Assembly: GCA_951804985.1 (NCBI GenBank)
Contig: OX638131.1
Location: forward strand, 59,965,947 to 60,029,946
DNA: 64,000 nt
From: Dryomyza anilis
Taxonomy: Eukaryota > Arthropoda > Insecta > Diptera > Dryomyzidae
Direction: 5' to 3'
Shown piece by piece: positions 52,560-63,763 of the stretch (position 1 is its first letter; every line of letters starts with the position of its first letter). The position numbers and the translations under genes are program-made. The notes under the pieces were generated by a model. The model did no database searches. It was not told where the DNA came from and worked only from the letters and a program-made list of their open reading frames with translations.

Positions 52560-52833
52560 TGGTCCACTCAGTAGCCATATTTGTCTCTGCAAGTTTCATT
52601 CGGGCATCTTTGTGGCGCTGGAGAATTTTTGGACATAGCTTCATTTTGGATCGCTGAATATTCCGATTACTTCGAATAGCTCTCCAAACGGTTGTCCGAG
52701 ACACATTGAGATTATTAATAGCAGCAAGTTGTTTGCAGCTTGTAGTAGAGTTGCTTGCTCCTTTAATAATGATCCTTTCTTCTCGGTCGGTTAGCTTCCT
52801 TTTTCTTCCAAAGGGTAGCCTTTGCGCAACCAT
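52560..52833 (-). pseudogene. Tc3-like transposase, N-terminal DNA-binding part
   Basis: Starts MVAQRLPFGRKRKLTDREER and continues with KQLAAINNLNVSRTTVWRAI, a paired helix-turn-helix of Tc1/Tc3 transposases, then KMKLCPKILQRHKDARMKLA and ATEWTNV. Reading stops matching at the fold-back edge; the sequence there (AATGTAAGT) also resembles a splice donor, probably by chance. Residues after ATEWTNV in this frame come from the inserted element. Confidence 0.85.
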
Positions 52834-53167
52834 ACTGATCAGTATTTCGCAAGAAAGAGGATACCAGACCGTGGCTTCTACTAATTTTTAACGCGATTGC
52901 TCTTACACCAACATCTTCATTTTTTAAACCAGTTATTTGAAATTAAATGCAAAAGAAACACAACTAATTAATAGAAGTTACTAGTGGATTTATAAATTTG
53001 AAACACGCTAAATACTATTTTTTTTATTGCAACTCGCTAAAATTGGCCGTAAACGGATATATTTTATATATTTCGTAAAAAAAAATTTATAGACAAATTA
53101 TTATAATTTTTCATTGACATATAAAAAAAAGCGCATGTTTGTTGTGGATTTATAATTATGAAACAGA

Positions 53168-53169
<2 letters not shown>

Positions 53170-53263
<94 letters not shown>

Positions 53264-53279
53264 ATATATATGTATATAT
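53170..53279. repeat. (TA)n microsatellite
   Basis: About 50 TA units with CTATATATATG near the right end. Confidence 0.96.
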
Positions 53280-54264
53280 TAGGGTGATGCAAAAAAAATA
53301 AAGTCATCGGGATCGCTCACTATAGGATCATAGATGTTGAAAAAGACACCCACGTGCCTTTTTTCCAAAATCGATTGATGTTTCGAGGTCGCGCACTTGG
53401 ATTTTCTGTTTTTGGCGATCTGAAAAACGTAAGTTGGCTTCATGGGAAAAGTTGAATATCTCCCAAAGTTTAAGGAGTAAATTCATAAGATTTTGGGAAA
53501 AGAGCTCCAATATAATGCAGTTTCCAAAACTATTGTTAAAAATTTTAAACATCGACTTATTAATACAGGAACTAATTATAAATTCATGAATTAATTTCAG
53601 TTAATAAAAAAATTCCGCTAATCAGTTTGTATCCGGTACACCCAATAATTGTTTCTTAGATGTCCAATGTATCTAATAAATATAATTTAATCGCGGGCCT
53701 AGGTAAAATGTAGCGGTACAGGTCATTAACATCAAGATATTCGTATATGTCCAACTTAAGATTGTAGTCGTCCAACTTAAGATTGTAGTCGCTTTTAACA
53801 TAAATTTATATGGAAGATTTGTCAAATAGTCAACTATTTGTTAAAGCTGTACACTATTTATTGATTTATTGATTGATTGTTATGTATGAATCTGTTTGAA
53901 AAAAAAATAACATGAAATCTGTTTAAATTGACATGATATTTTTTCCGTGCTCAAAACGGCTTAAAATTAGAAATTTTCATAAATATGTTACGTAATAGGA
54001 AAAACTCAGTATGCAGTCAAAATCAGCATACACGATTTATATTAATTCAAGTTTGGGATATCTCTATGTGAATAATTTTTCTCGATTCTTGAGTAAAGTG
54101 TTATTGAATTGAATAATCGTCTCTAATTTGGGTGTTTTCTAACCAAATGTAATAAATATATAATATATTTTATTAAATCGGTAATAAATAAAACATTTCA
54201 CGTTCGTACAATTATATATTTTATCTGTTGAGTTCATATTTTTAATTGTTGAGTATGTTTATGT
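53280..54264. other. AT-rich spacer
   Basis: No gene recognised. A 21-bp unit, GTCCAACTTAAGATTGTAGT, is tandemly doubled at 53749-53790. Frame 53328-53552 - lies in sequence (AAAAAAGGCACGTGGG on the complement) that looks repetitive but could not be named. Confidence 0.45.
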
Positions 54265-55998
54265 TTAATGTTGAGTAATTATTAAAGTAAAAATGTATAA
54301 AAATAATGCTGGGTCGTCAACATTGGTTCGATATCGTAGAATTTTCTTGATAGCACAGTCGCGCTTTTCTTTGCTATCATCAAACAACATTGATAACAAG
54401 ATATTTTCCGAATGTGAATTATCTGTAATAACGTTATTGACGATTCTGCGTAAACGAGGTTCTAGAAATCGTGAGCAACTAATGAACTTGAAAAATAATG
54501 CACTACCGTACACGACAGAGCTGTAATACTTGATATTGAAGTACATTGGCACATAACATTTAATTATAAATTCAACCAGAATTCTTAAATTTTCATGTGG
54601 ATTTTCCGTTGTCACATATAATCGTAATAATCTAGCGGCCTTGGTGAGTCAGCGAGAATGTACAATTTTCCCTGGTTTGATGTTAGCCAGATCCACCGAA
54701 ACCAGGCCGCTAGAAATTGCATGGGCCATGTCGTATAAGTGCTTCGATCGGTGGAAAATTCAATTTTTTCTGGAACAGGGGGTATATTTTTCAACTCAAT
54801 TTTCTGAAAGCCATCCACCACCTGAAAATATATAATAACAAAATAATAAAAACGGTTGAATTCCACCTTTTGGGCCAGTGTTTGTTGGCTCACCGTCAGT
54901 GCATATGCCAATTAATGCATCCAGTGATATATTTTTATCGTTGAAAAAATCATTTAATTTGATTGTTTTGTATTCAGCGGTTTCATGTTCCAGTCTTACG
55001 TAACCAATCAATTGAAAATTCGGTTCTCTCAAAATAACAAGATGAGGTTCTTTTACCATCCTAGTATGATACTTCTCATCAATTTTATCTCTCGTTAAAG
55101 TATCATCTTTTCTGCCATCGAATGAAAACGCTAACAAATTGGTAATATGTAACCGTTTCCGAAGCACTTCTTGTCTGCATTTGTCTTTTTCTCTGCGAAC
55201 TTTCGATTTATCCATGATGAGAGGTTTGCCATGCTTATCTTTCATTTTAAAATCTTGGAAAATAGCGGTTCCCAATGCTGATGCTACTCTATCAGGCACA
55301 CCAAATCTGTCACATATCAAGGCAAAGTTAAAACAATCGTATCTTTCTGTGTATTCTGAACTTGTGCTTATATCCATATCTTCTTGAACCGATGGCGGTG
55401 CGTATGTTGAATCATCGGGATGTTGGTATGTTGACATTGATGACATAGACGTTGCTCCTTGCTCTTCAATTTCCATCACAAATGCATCCACTGTTAGTCT
55501 TCTCTGATTATGTTGATCGTGCATAAACTCTTTGAGGCGTTTTGGAATCAAGCCGCATGCACATGGAGCTGCCTTCAAATCACATTTACATGTTCCAATG
55601 TAAAAAATTGTTTCCAGAGATTTTACAAACTCTGGAAATTTTAGGTTTTTCTTTTTTCTCTTGTTTTGGTCTTGATATTTGTCGAGCAATCTATTCAATT
55701 TAATAAATACACTATTTGTCGGCATTATTTACATACCAAGTTTTTCACAAATTCCAATCAACTTTTCTTGTACTTGAATAGTGAATGATTTATACGAAAA
55801 CTTTTTTGGTTGTATTTTAGCACGTCCGCTCAAGTAAAAATAATATCTCAGGATATCCAGATCGGTTGGTAAATTAAGATCAGTCAAATCAGAAGACACA
55901 CCAAAAACAGTAACATCATGCTTGAGTATATGACTCATTGGGTTTTCGATAGTAGTTGATGTTGTTTCATCTTGCGGTGTAGAGGATGGTGGATTCAT
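54265..55998 (-). pseudogene. Transposase-like gene with hAT-type CTDG motif, broken
   Basis: Minus-strand gene of about 570 codons from ATG at 55998. An in-frame TAA after KLIGICEKLGM (55731-55729) interrupts it; reading continues in frame with LNRLLDKYQDQNKRKKKNLK, a cysteine cluster TCKCDLKAAPCACG, a Ser-rich stretch, NLLAFSFDGRKDD, then IGICTDGEPTNTG, which resembles the DG-containing catalytic motif of hAT transposases. Near 54827-54871 homology jumps (possible deletion or a 45-bp intron ending TATTTTCAG) to VVDGFQKIELKNIPPVPEKI, with a frameshift, then SGLVSVDLANIKPGKIVHSR, a TGA where Trp is expected, and LTKAARLLRLYVTTENP to the end. I know similar proteins only as uncharacterised arthropod families; an RNase-H-type transposase is the likeliest reading. 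Confidence 0.6.
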
Positions 55999-56147
55999 TG
56001 TATTACAATGTTGTATTTATTCAGCGGAGTTTAGCACAAGATAATTCTAAACGTTGTTTCAGCAGCAGTTATTGTTGAAATATTTGAGGAACGATAATAT
56101 TGAAAATTTTCACACAAATTTTCTCATGTAAAACAAAATAATAAATG
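55999..56147. other. Upstream region of the transposase-like gene
   Basis: AT-rich 5' flank with no defined promoter element. Confidence 0.3.
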
Positions 56148-56517
56148 CATGATACAAATATTTACAGGTACGATCACTCTGACACTAGGCAAGTTTTTTT
56201 GACACATTTTGGAATATTTTGTTTTGATTCAAATTCAAATTTTCAAATTTTGAAATTTATGTTCAAAGAAAAAATTAAAATTATTTTTCAGATTTTGTTT
56301 TGATTATAAACATTTTTGAGAACATTTTTAAGTTATCTCAAAGCATGCCTTGATAATTATTTTTCATTTCTATAGAATTTTATATGAGATTTTTTTTAAT
56401 TGTCGATTTTGTTTTGCTTTTAAATCTAAACTTCAAAAAACTTGCCTAGTGTCAGCTAAAGTAAACATTGGAAAAAAATGAGAGAGTGATCGTACCTGTA
56501 TATATTTGTATCATGCT
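56148..56517. mobile_element. MITE with CATGATACAAATAT ends
   Basis: GCATGATACAAATATTTACA and GGTACGATCACTCT at the left are inverted at the right (AGAGTGATCGTACCTGTATA, TATTTGTATCATGC). A second inner pair, CACTAGGCAAGTTTTTT / AAAAAACTTGCCTAGTG, makes the element nearly palindromic around a 230-bp AT-rich core. It sits just 5' of the transposase-like gene and could be part of the same larger transposon. Confidence 0.8.
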
Positions 56518-57095
56518 TACAAATTTAGCTAGCGTGTCGTATGAAAATTTTCATTTTAATATTTTTTTCGAAGTCAAAGTCAGTGCCAACATAATAATTT
56601 AGAACTTAGCGAAAAGAAAACAAACGAGAACAGAGGAGAAGGCAGCCATTTTTTTATAATGCTCTCTTTGAAAGAAAGTTGAAAAAAGAAATGGTTGATT
56701 TGATGTAACATAGTTGCATTTCACAAATGGGAATAGTTCCGAGCGGAGCTGAGAATACACTGGGAGTTGTCTAACGTATAGTTCCGAAATAGTTCGTAAT
56801 TATACAGAACGAATCACTGGGCAGTTTTCTAATACACTTAAAATGCAACCATGATAATTGCAACAATTTCGACAATTGGTTAAAAAAGTACAAATATAAC
56901 GGAGTGCAAAAAAAAAGCAAAAATAAAACAAACAATATACTTATTAACAATATAATTATTTAGGGTGTGCGAATACGACTAAATTGCTGACTAAACTAAA
57001 TTTTGTCGATAATGCAGTGTTTATTTTTCAATTTAGCAAATTTTCGAGCAAACTAAATTGAACTAAATGACATCAGACAGACAGACATGTGATAA
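56518..57095. other. Spacer without recognised genes
   Basis: No exon, RNA gene or repeat edge could be supported. Confidence 0.4.
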
Positions 57096-57215
57096 TCGAT
57101 AGCCGAAAGGTCCCAGGTTCCAGCCTGGACTGGGACTAACAACATATTTCATGGTGAGAGAGCTCGGCCTAAGTTCTTATAGAACTGTAGTGACAAATTA
57201 TTATTATTATATAAT
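57096..57215 (+). mobile_element. Truncated tRNA-Cys SINE
   Basis: Begins inside the tRNA part (AGCCGAAAGGTCCCAGG, B box GGTTCCAGCCT), keeps GGACTGGGACTAACAACAT, then jumps to the 3' body (GGTGAGAGAGCTCGGCC) and ends in (ATT)n. Relative to 37219-37545 it lacks the 5' 45 bases and about 150 bases of the body. Confidence 0.8.
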
Positions 57216-57558
57216 TATTAAAAAATAATAATTAAATTGTTCAACGTTATTTGATATTTTTTTTTTGTTAGATGCACCAATAATTTGAATATGTTTGTAT
57301 GTAATAAAAAAGTAACACGAAATTACCATACATGTATTAGGAATGAAGTGTAATTAAATTACAATCGAAATTGAATTTATTTTTGTTCACGTGTAAATAT
57401 TATTATATTGTCCAGCAGAATCTGTCAAATTTACCATAAATATGTTACAAAACCAACATAAAATTTTAATTGCATTTGAATAAACAGTTTCTTGGCAATT
57501 TACTTGGTTAAAACTATGTTTTAAAACACAGATAATGCTAATCAAATCTAAATACAAC
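57216..57558. other. AT-rich spacer
   Basis: Nothing recognised. Confidence 0.4.
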
Positions 57559-57629
57559 GTATGTTCGCAACGCTCGTCTTAATTCGATAATTTATCGACT
57601 GACGAAGTTGGCAACGTTGTGCAGCATTT

Positions 57630-57950
57630 TCTATCTACGCCATATTTTGGCATCGTTTGAACATATTGATGTTTAAAAACAAACAAAAAAGAAATTGGAT
57701 TTAATAAATGTATTCTTCCAACATTCTTCTTGTATACGAAGTTGCTCGTTGAGCAGAGTTATCTGCCTACGTCTCGTTTGTCGTCGTTTGAAGTATGTAT
57801 AGGGTCATTTTAAACATACTGATGTTCGAAAAGAAACAAAAAATTAATTCAAATGTAAATAAAGGTATTCTTGCAGCTCTCTTCTTGTATACAAAGTGGC
57901 ACTCGGTGATCGGCAATTTCTGCGTATGTGTCTTTTGTTGTTCGTTGAGA
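57630..57950. repeat. Diverged tandem repeat, two units of about 160 bp
   Basis: The unit contains CGTTTGAA, CATACTGATGTT, a run of AAACAAAAAA, GTATTCTT, TCTTCTTGTATAC and TCTGCGTA/TCTGCCTACG, in the same order twice (about 57630-57790 and 57791-57950). A third degenerate start may lie at 57595. Subterminal tandem repeats are typical of fold-back elements. Confidence 0.65.
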
Positions 57951-58816
57951 AAACGTGTTCGCGTTGGTAATAATTTTGTTTTTTGTAAATTAAATAAATA
58001 TATAAATTGTGTTATAAAAAGTACAAATGGTAACAGACTATAATATAGTGCAGTATATAATTTCTGAAACTAATGTGAAAAAACCACAAATAAAAATCTG
58101 TGTTTCGATTTTCAAACAGAATTTGGCATGTTTTTTTCAAAAGCCTCCGTGAATTCCTTGCCTACGCTATGTGCTGTACTGAGAACAACTGTAACTGTAC
58201 CAAATATAAATCGAGCCTGGATCGTCTGGTTTAGCGTCTGCTGGTGCAATTGTGCATTCATTGACGCTGTCACTTGTACTTGCATTTTTAAACCAATTAT
58301 TTATTTATGCATTTACAAATGTGTATATGTATTCAATTATTATAAATTCCCACTGTGCATGTTTAAAATTTTTTAATAAAAATAAATAAAAAAAAAACAA
58401 TATTTTATTTTATTTTCAGGATTTCTTTCCAAAAATATTTAAATATGTTTCTGTGCAAACATACTACTTTTCGAACTAAAACAACTGAATGTTTCACTGG
58501 AAACATATTTATATTCAGGTCGTTCAAAATCATGTTTTATTTTGAACATATTTATGTTTCGGTTCAAATATTTATTTTATTTGGATGTAGTAATTATTAT
58601 TTTTCCATTAGAACATACTCCATGTTTGGAAGAGCCCTTTTTTTGCAGCGTGTGCATTTTAAATAAGTTGACCATATAAAATCAGGAAATAAACAAAATG
58701 AATTATAAATAATAAAATGTTTATAATGTTTTGAAAATTAATTGCTTTTGTTTTACGACCTCTTGATAATTTTAAGATATTGTCTTAACGTGCTCAAGGT
58801 CCAGTCAGTACACATT

Positions 58817-58972
58817 GGGTGTTTTGTACCAACCAATAAAACAACAAACAATTGGCAAAATGCATTGATCTGCCACTCAATAAAACAACAAACAATTGGC
58901 AAAATGCATTGAGTGGCAGATCAATGCATTTTGCCAATTGTTTGTTGTTTTATTGGTTGGTACAAAACACCC
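58817..58972. mobile_element. Perfect 64-bp-arm snap-back MITE (156 bp)
   Basis: GGGTGTTTTGTACCAACC at the left is perfectly inverted at the right, and the arms pair for 64 bases about centre 58894.5. The 28-base loop (58881-58908) repeats part of the arm, TAAAACAACAAACAATTGG, so the strand can pair in two registers. No coding capacity. Perfect arms suggest recent origin or gene conversion. Confidence 0.92.
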
Positions 58973-59059
58973 GTTTTGAAAATTTTTATATTTGTGTCAA
59001 ATACTTGAGTAAATATTTTTTATTTTATTTAAAATTCTTATCGTGGATAAATTTCATTT

Positions 59060-59345
59060 TAAATGATGTGTGTATGTTTGTCGTTGGAAAATGCCTACTC
59101 AAGAGCAAACTGCATTGTACATTTCTACTTTTCGCAGAGCTCGCTCGCATTTGAAGAAGCCGGCCATGTAGATGTGGCGCTTGCCGATATTCAAACGTTC
59201 AACCAGCAGTTGGACAAGCAGTCTAAGTGCGATATGCATTGTCAGATGTGCGGCATTGGAACAAATACTCTGCTCCAGAACGTCGTCGGGAAATGCCCAT
59301 GTGACGCGTGACGCGTGACGCGATATACATGAATGTGCGGATGCA
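59060..59345. pseudogene. Unidentified coding-like block
   Basis: G+C-richer. Plus frame: LAFEEAGHVDVALADIQTFN then QQLDKQSKCDMHCQMCGIGT with several cysteines; minus frame (59099-59392) is open for 97 codons with LLVQLLVERLNIGKRHIYMA. Either could be a relic of a host gene captured in the core of the large element; no motif decides. The end carries GTGACGC three times (59300-59320). Confidence 0.25.
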
Positions 59346-59470
59346 GCCGTGTAAAAAATTAGACCTTTTTCAGTACTGCCACGACCAAACAAATATCAAA
59401 CAAAAATCCACGTTTAAGTCTGGCTACATCTTCTAAGTTAAATTTGAGGGGTGGGTGGCCGACCTACTGC

Positions 59471-59625
59471 CGGTTGCAGAGGTTACATTACTTATAGGTC
59501 CGAATGGTGGACTGACGCCTTGCAACACCTTTTTGGGCGCAAATAAGAGCGGGTTCGCAGGGGTTGCATCAATTATAGGTCCGAATAGTGGGCTGATGCC
59601 TTGCAACACCCTTCTTAGTAAACTG
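59471..59625. repeat. Diverged tandem repeat, two units of about 80 bp
   Basis: GGTTGCAGAGGTTACATTAC (59471) and GTTCGCAGGGGTTGCATCAA (59551) each lead into TATAGGTCCGAAT, GTGG, CTGA and GCCTTGCAACACC. The frame 59455-59727 simply spans them. Confidence 0.85.
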
Positions 59626-59853
59626 TATGACTGCATCACGCCATTCACGAAGAAGGGCGTGGCATGTCTTTCCGTTTCCTTTCAATATGCAAAAAGAACA
59701 ATGACAAATTTAATTTATTTATCTTGAAATAATTTGAATTGCTAATTTTTTTTATTTCATTTCCTTTTCGTATTCTATGAAACTTCAAAAAACTTTTGTA
59801 TTGTTGGCTTCAATTGTATTGATGGCTTCAAATAAAAAAAAATGGACAAAATT

Positions 59854-59856
<3 letters not shown>

Positions 59857-59951
<95 letters not shown>

Positions 59952-59991
59952 TAATATATATATATATATCATAATATATATATATATCATA

Positions 59992-60021
<30 letters not shown>
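59857..60021. repeat. (TA)n tract with ATCATAA interruptions
   Basis: TA runs separated by four TATCATAATA variants. Frames on both strands (YIYIY) are artefacts. Confidence 0.96.
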
Positions 60022-60022
<1 letters not shown>

Positions 60023-60664
60023 CTGATATCACGGAAACATTTTGATGTTAATAAAATGGTGTATGTTCTTATAGAAACATAATAATAACTACATCCAACC
60101 AAAATAAATATTTGAACCGAAACATACATTTTTTTTAAAATAAAACATATCTGTATATTTTTGGAATGAAATCCTGAAAATAAAATATTTTATTAAAAAT
60201 TTTAAACATGCACAGTATTATATATTGGAATTTCTAATATTTGAATTCATACACAAATTTTTAAATGCATAAACAAAAAATACAGTTTAAAACAGCAAGT
60301 AAAAGTGATAGCATCAATCAATGCACAATTGCTCCAACAATCGCTGAACCAGACGATCCAGGCTGCTTTGTACTTGGTACAGTTACGTTGGTCTCAGTAC
60401 AGCACATAGTGGCAAGGTAGTCGCGGAGGCTGTTGTAAAGAAAATGCCGAATTATGTTTAAAAATCAAAGCACTGATTTTTTAGTTGTGGTTTTTTGACA
60501 ATATTTTTAGTAAAACATTCAGGAACAATTAAATTATAATAAATGATTATACTGCAAAATGTTGATTAATTTGATAAATTATTTAATAAAAATTTAAATA
60601 TTTAAAAAATAAAGTTTGCAACTGGCCCTATTAATTTTCACAGCAAATATCAGAAGGTTGAGAC

Positions 60665-62837
60665 TAGGGATGTCGATCCCGGAACGTTTTCGCAATCCCG
60701 GGATTTCAAAATTACAATCCCGGGATTAGTCCCGGGATTTCCTCAAATTAAATCAGTAAACTTTAAAGCATTTAAAATACTATCTTTAAGGTTTTTAAAT
60801 ATAAAATTACCTGTACTAAGCTGAACACAGCTGTGGAAAAAAGTGTTAACCTTTATTCGATCTCAGGGTGAAAATTTCTACTGTTAACTGGATTCGATCG
60901 AGTAGATATTTTACGTTACGTTCGATTATTACGTTGTCCAATCAAATATTATTATTATTATATTTGATCAGTTATTATAAATTGGCCCAATTTTTTGATT
61001 TGGCCCTTTAATATTTTTTTATAATTTTATTCTTTTGTTATAAATATTTATAATATTAAAACATACCAATATTTGATTAAGCGCGAAAAATCATTTTCAA
61101 AAGCCATGGTTGAAGTATATACAGGTTAGTTCATCTAGACAGATAGTTGGCATACAGAATGTTGAGGAGAATGTCAAGAAAAAAATATTGAAAATATAAC
61201 AATTAATTGTCATTTTAAAATTTATTTAAAGGTTATGTTTTTTGGACTTAATTTTCACTATTTTATTAAATTCTCACGGTACAAATTAACTATTTTACAT
61301 TCAAATACACGATGGTTAATTTTGAATTCCTGGAGATCTTAAAACTTTTTTAAATGTTGTGTTTTATTGATGTTAAAATTTTTAGTTTTTGTTAATTTTG
61401 TGAAATTGTAAACAAAGCATTGATATTCTGTTTTAAATTTTTCGTAAACAAATGTTGAAATTTTCAAACAGTTTTCAAAAAAAAGTAAATGGCGCCTGAA
61501 TTTTAAAGATGACTTAACCTATATGTGCTTCAACCATGCCAAAAGTTATTCAAAAAATAACCAAACTTTTTTATTCTGATTATAAAACTTTCGAAATTTT
61601 AATACCCACTTTCTGTATTACGAAACGAACAACGAAACGAATATTTTCAAACTTTGAAATTTTTTTAAAATTAAGTCACTTTCGTCTAATAGTCTTTCGT
61701 TTTCAAATACAGATAGAGGCAATAAATTAAACTTTTTAATGTTATTTTTTAACATTTTTAATGTTTAACATTAACTTTTTTTAAATAAGTTACAGTTCTT
61801 AATTATATAAAATAATTGATGTATCGAAAATATTGTTGATTTGTTTTGTTTGCAACATTTTATAAATTTCACTTCTGTATTTTAAAACAAATCATTTGAC
61901 TTTGGATTGTAATTGAATAACAATTAAAAGAAAAAAATAAAAAAATCGTTATTTGAATTTAAATTTCATGTCACTTGACTTTTGAAACTTATAAATTATT
62001 TTTTAAAATTGCGTCACTTTCGTCTAATAGTTATTCTTTATAAAATATAGAAATATGCACTAAATTAATAATTAAAAAAATAAAAATATTTTAAGTGAAA
62101 TAAGTAATTGAACAGTGGGTGCAATAAGGGCGTTATGTGAAAAAGTAAGTTTTGAGATATTTGAGTTTAAATTATTGGAATGTTCGTATCTCATAAATTA
62201 ATGAACAGGTATTATTAGTACAAAATTTTCATCAAAAATACTATATTAAATAAAGAAAAAAAAAATGTTTACTTGTTTAATTTAAATCTCCAAAATTTAC
62301 AATATCAGAAAATTTGAATTTAACAAGAAAAAAAAAATGTTACTTTTATTTAATTTAGTATTTATAACTCTTTAACCAAGAGTCGTAACTGGGGTTAGAG
62401 GGGGATGACGCTACATAACAATGCATAGAAATTATTTTTCTAATAGTCTTTTATTCAAACAATATTTTAATTTTGAAAAAAATTTAATTTATTTTGTTTA
62501 TATTTCGAAAATAAAATTATTCACGCATAAAAGCAAATTTATATATTGTAGCGCAAGTTGTAATGGGTCTAATATCGAAGTTACTTTCAGTATTTTCTTT
62601 TGTTGAATTTTTAAAAATACAAGAATGCCAAAATAATGGTTTATTAAAAAATGAGTTATATCTTGAATACTAGAGCCAAATTTAGAAAACTAATACCATT
62701 TTGAGAATCAGTGCCATAAATGTATCCAATATTTGCTAAAACTTTTACTATACCAAAATTATTTCAGTTTTGCATCCCGGGATTATTTCGGGACTGATTT
62801 TAGGCTCAATCCCGGGATCCCGGGATCGACATACCTA
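60665..62837. mobile_element. hAT element, non-autonomous, with 8-bp target duplication
   Basis: TAGGGATGTCGATCCCGG is inverted at 62820-62837, and GTTGAGAC lies on both sides (60657-60664, 62838-62845). An 8-bp duplication and a YARNG start (TAGGG) are hAT hallmarks. Several copies of the 8-10-base palindrome ATCCCGGGAT cluster within 90 bases of each end, probable transposase sites. The 2.17-kb interior is AT-rich with only unsupported frames (61536-61730, 62421-62606), so it is non-autonomous. Confidence 0.93.
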
Positions 62838-63101
62838 GTTGAGACAAATTGATTGAAATTTTCAAAAAATATTCTGAATAATTATGCTTAATTATGGGTA
62901 TCTATTCTGCGTATAAGCAATGTTTGAAATACAGTTAGTTAACTTTGTTTTTGTAATTAACCCGGTACACAATATCACTTATCAAATAATTGGATTGGTG
63001 TCCCTATTATTTTTCACATCACTGTAGGCAGAAACTGCTGCTTAACGTTTCCATCCTCGTCTGTCGATAACTTACCGAATGAAGACGTTCGTTGCGAACA
63101 T

Positions 63102-63490
63102 ACCCCAGCAGGAAATGTCACCAATGATTCCTCAACGATTCCCCTATGTCAGGTCAGAAACATCAAATACCGATAGCATTTTCGCCCTGCAAAGTATTGA
63201 TGACATTTTCATACAAATGTCCTCCGATTCATGCATGATGTAGCATTAACCAGGTCGTGCACGTTATTCATCAAGGAAGTCACAAACGATTGTTATACAT
63301 AATTTGTTTTTTAGTATTTTTTTTTTATTATTTTATTTATTTTTTAATTTATCTTATTTTATTTATTATTGTTCTCGGTTGGAATGGTATGTGTACTTGC
63401 TAATGTCAATAACATACTTTACTAACGGCCATCAACGGCTTTTATAAAAATTGGTTCCTCAAATTGGGCCTATGAATAATATGACACGGT
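63102..63490. other. Spacer
   Basis: No gene recognised. ATGACATTTTCATACAAATGTC and ATGCATGATG near 63200-63240 loosely echo the dispersed repeat at 5722-5909. Confidence 0.4.
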
Positions 63491-63763
63491 GACATCGAAC
63501 ATAAAATTTCAGTTTTACGCGTAAATGCTGCCCCCTTCTCATTGCATTTCACAACGTAAATGCTGCATACCTTTAGGTGCATGTCACGTAAATGTTAATT
63601 TTCATCAATGACGTCATCAATAACATGACATCGAACATAAAATTTCAGTTTTACGCGTAAATGCTGCCCCCCTTCTCATTGCATTTCACAACGTAAATGC
63701 TGCATACCTTTAGATGCATGTCACGTAAATGTTAATTTTCATCAATGACGTCATCAATAACAT
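63491..63763. repeat. Tandem duplication, 2 x 136/137 bp
   Basis: Copies start GACATCGAACATAAAATTTC at 63491 and 63627 and end CATCAATAACAT. The second has one extra C in CTGCCCCCC and one G to A change. Within each copy CGTAAATGCTGC occurs twice and CGTAAATGTTAA once, a finer repeat. Confidence 0.95.

Larger units (their letters stand above)
50557..53172 (-). mobile_element. Tc3-like element, split by a fold-back
   Basis: GTGTTTCACATTTATAAATC near 50559 is inverted near 52985-53007 (GATTTATAAATTTGAAACAC) and again, less exactly, at 53147-53169, so the right side carries two binding-site-like repeats as Tc3 elements do. Transposase pieces lie at 52560-52833 (N-terminus) and 50630-51085 (catalytic part). 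The fold-back at 51088-52521 separates them. Confidence 0.75.
58075..60490. repeat. Inner inverted arms of the large element
   Basis: 58075-58640 is the inverse of 60050-60490, sharing GCCTGGATCGTCTGGTT, TATGTGCTGTACTGAGA, GCAATTGTGCATT and ATTTTCAGGATTTC. Arms are roughly 80-85% alike by eye. Frames 58128-58376 and 58445-58666 lie in the left arm and are not shared as proteins. Confidence 0.85.
57559..63101. mobile_element. Large inverted-repeat element, GTATGTTCGCAACG ends
   Basis: About 80 bases from GTATGTTCGCAACG (57559) are inverted at 63020-63101, also sharing TCGTCTTAATTCG/TATCGACTGACGA-type words with moderate divergence. Within it further inverted arms occur at 58075-58640 and 60050-60490. 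Removing the hAT insertion at 60665-62837 and its extra target copy leaves about 3.4 kb. No transposase. It is probably an old fold-back with later insertions; the possibility of two unrelated solo ends cannot be excluded. Confidence 0.6.

Noticed and set aside
52540..52570. Intron donor (AATGTAAGT) in the Tc3-like transposase
   Set aside because: The break coincides with the edge of an inserted fold-back, so the GTAAGT is more simply chance.
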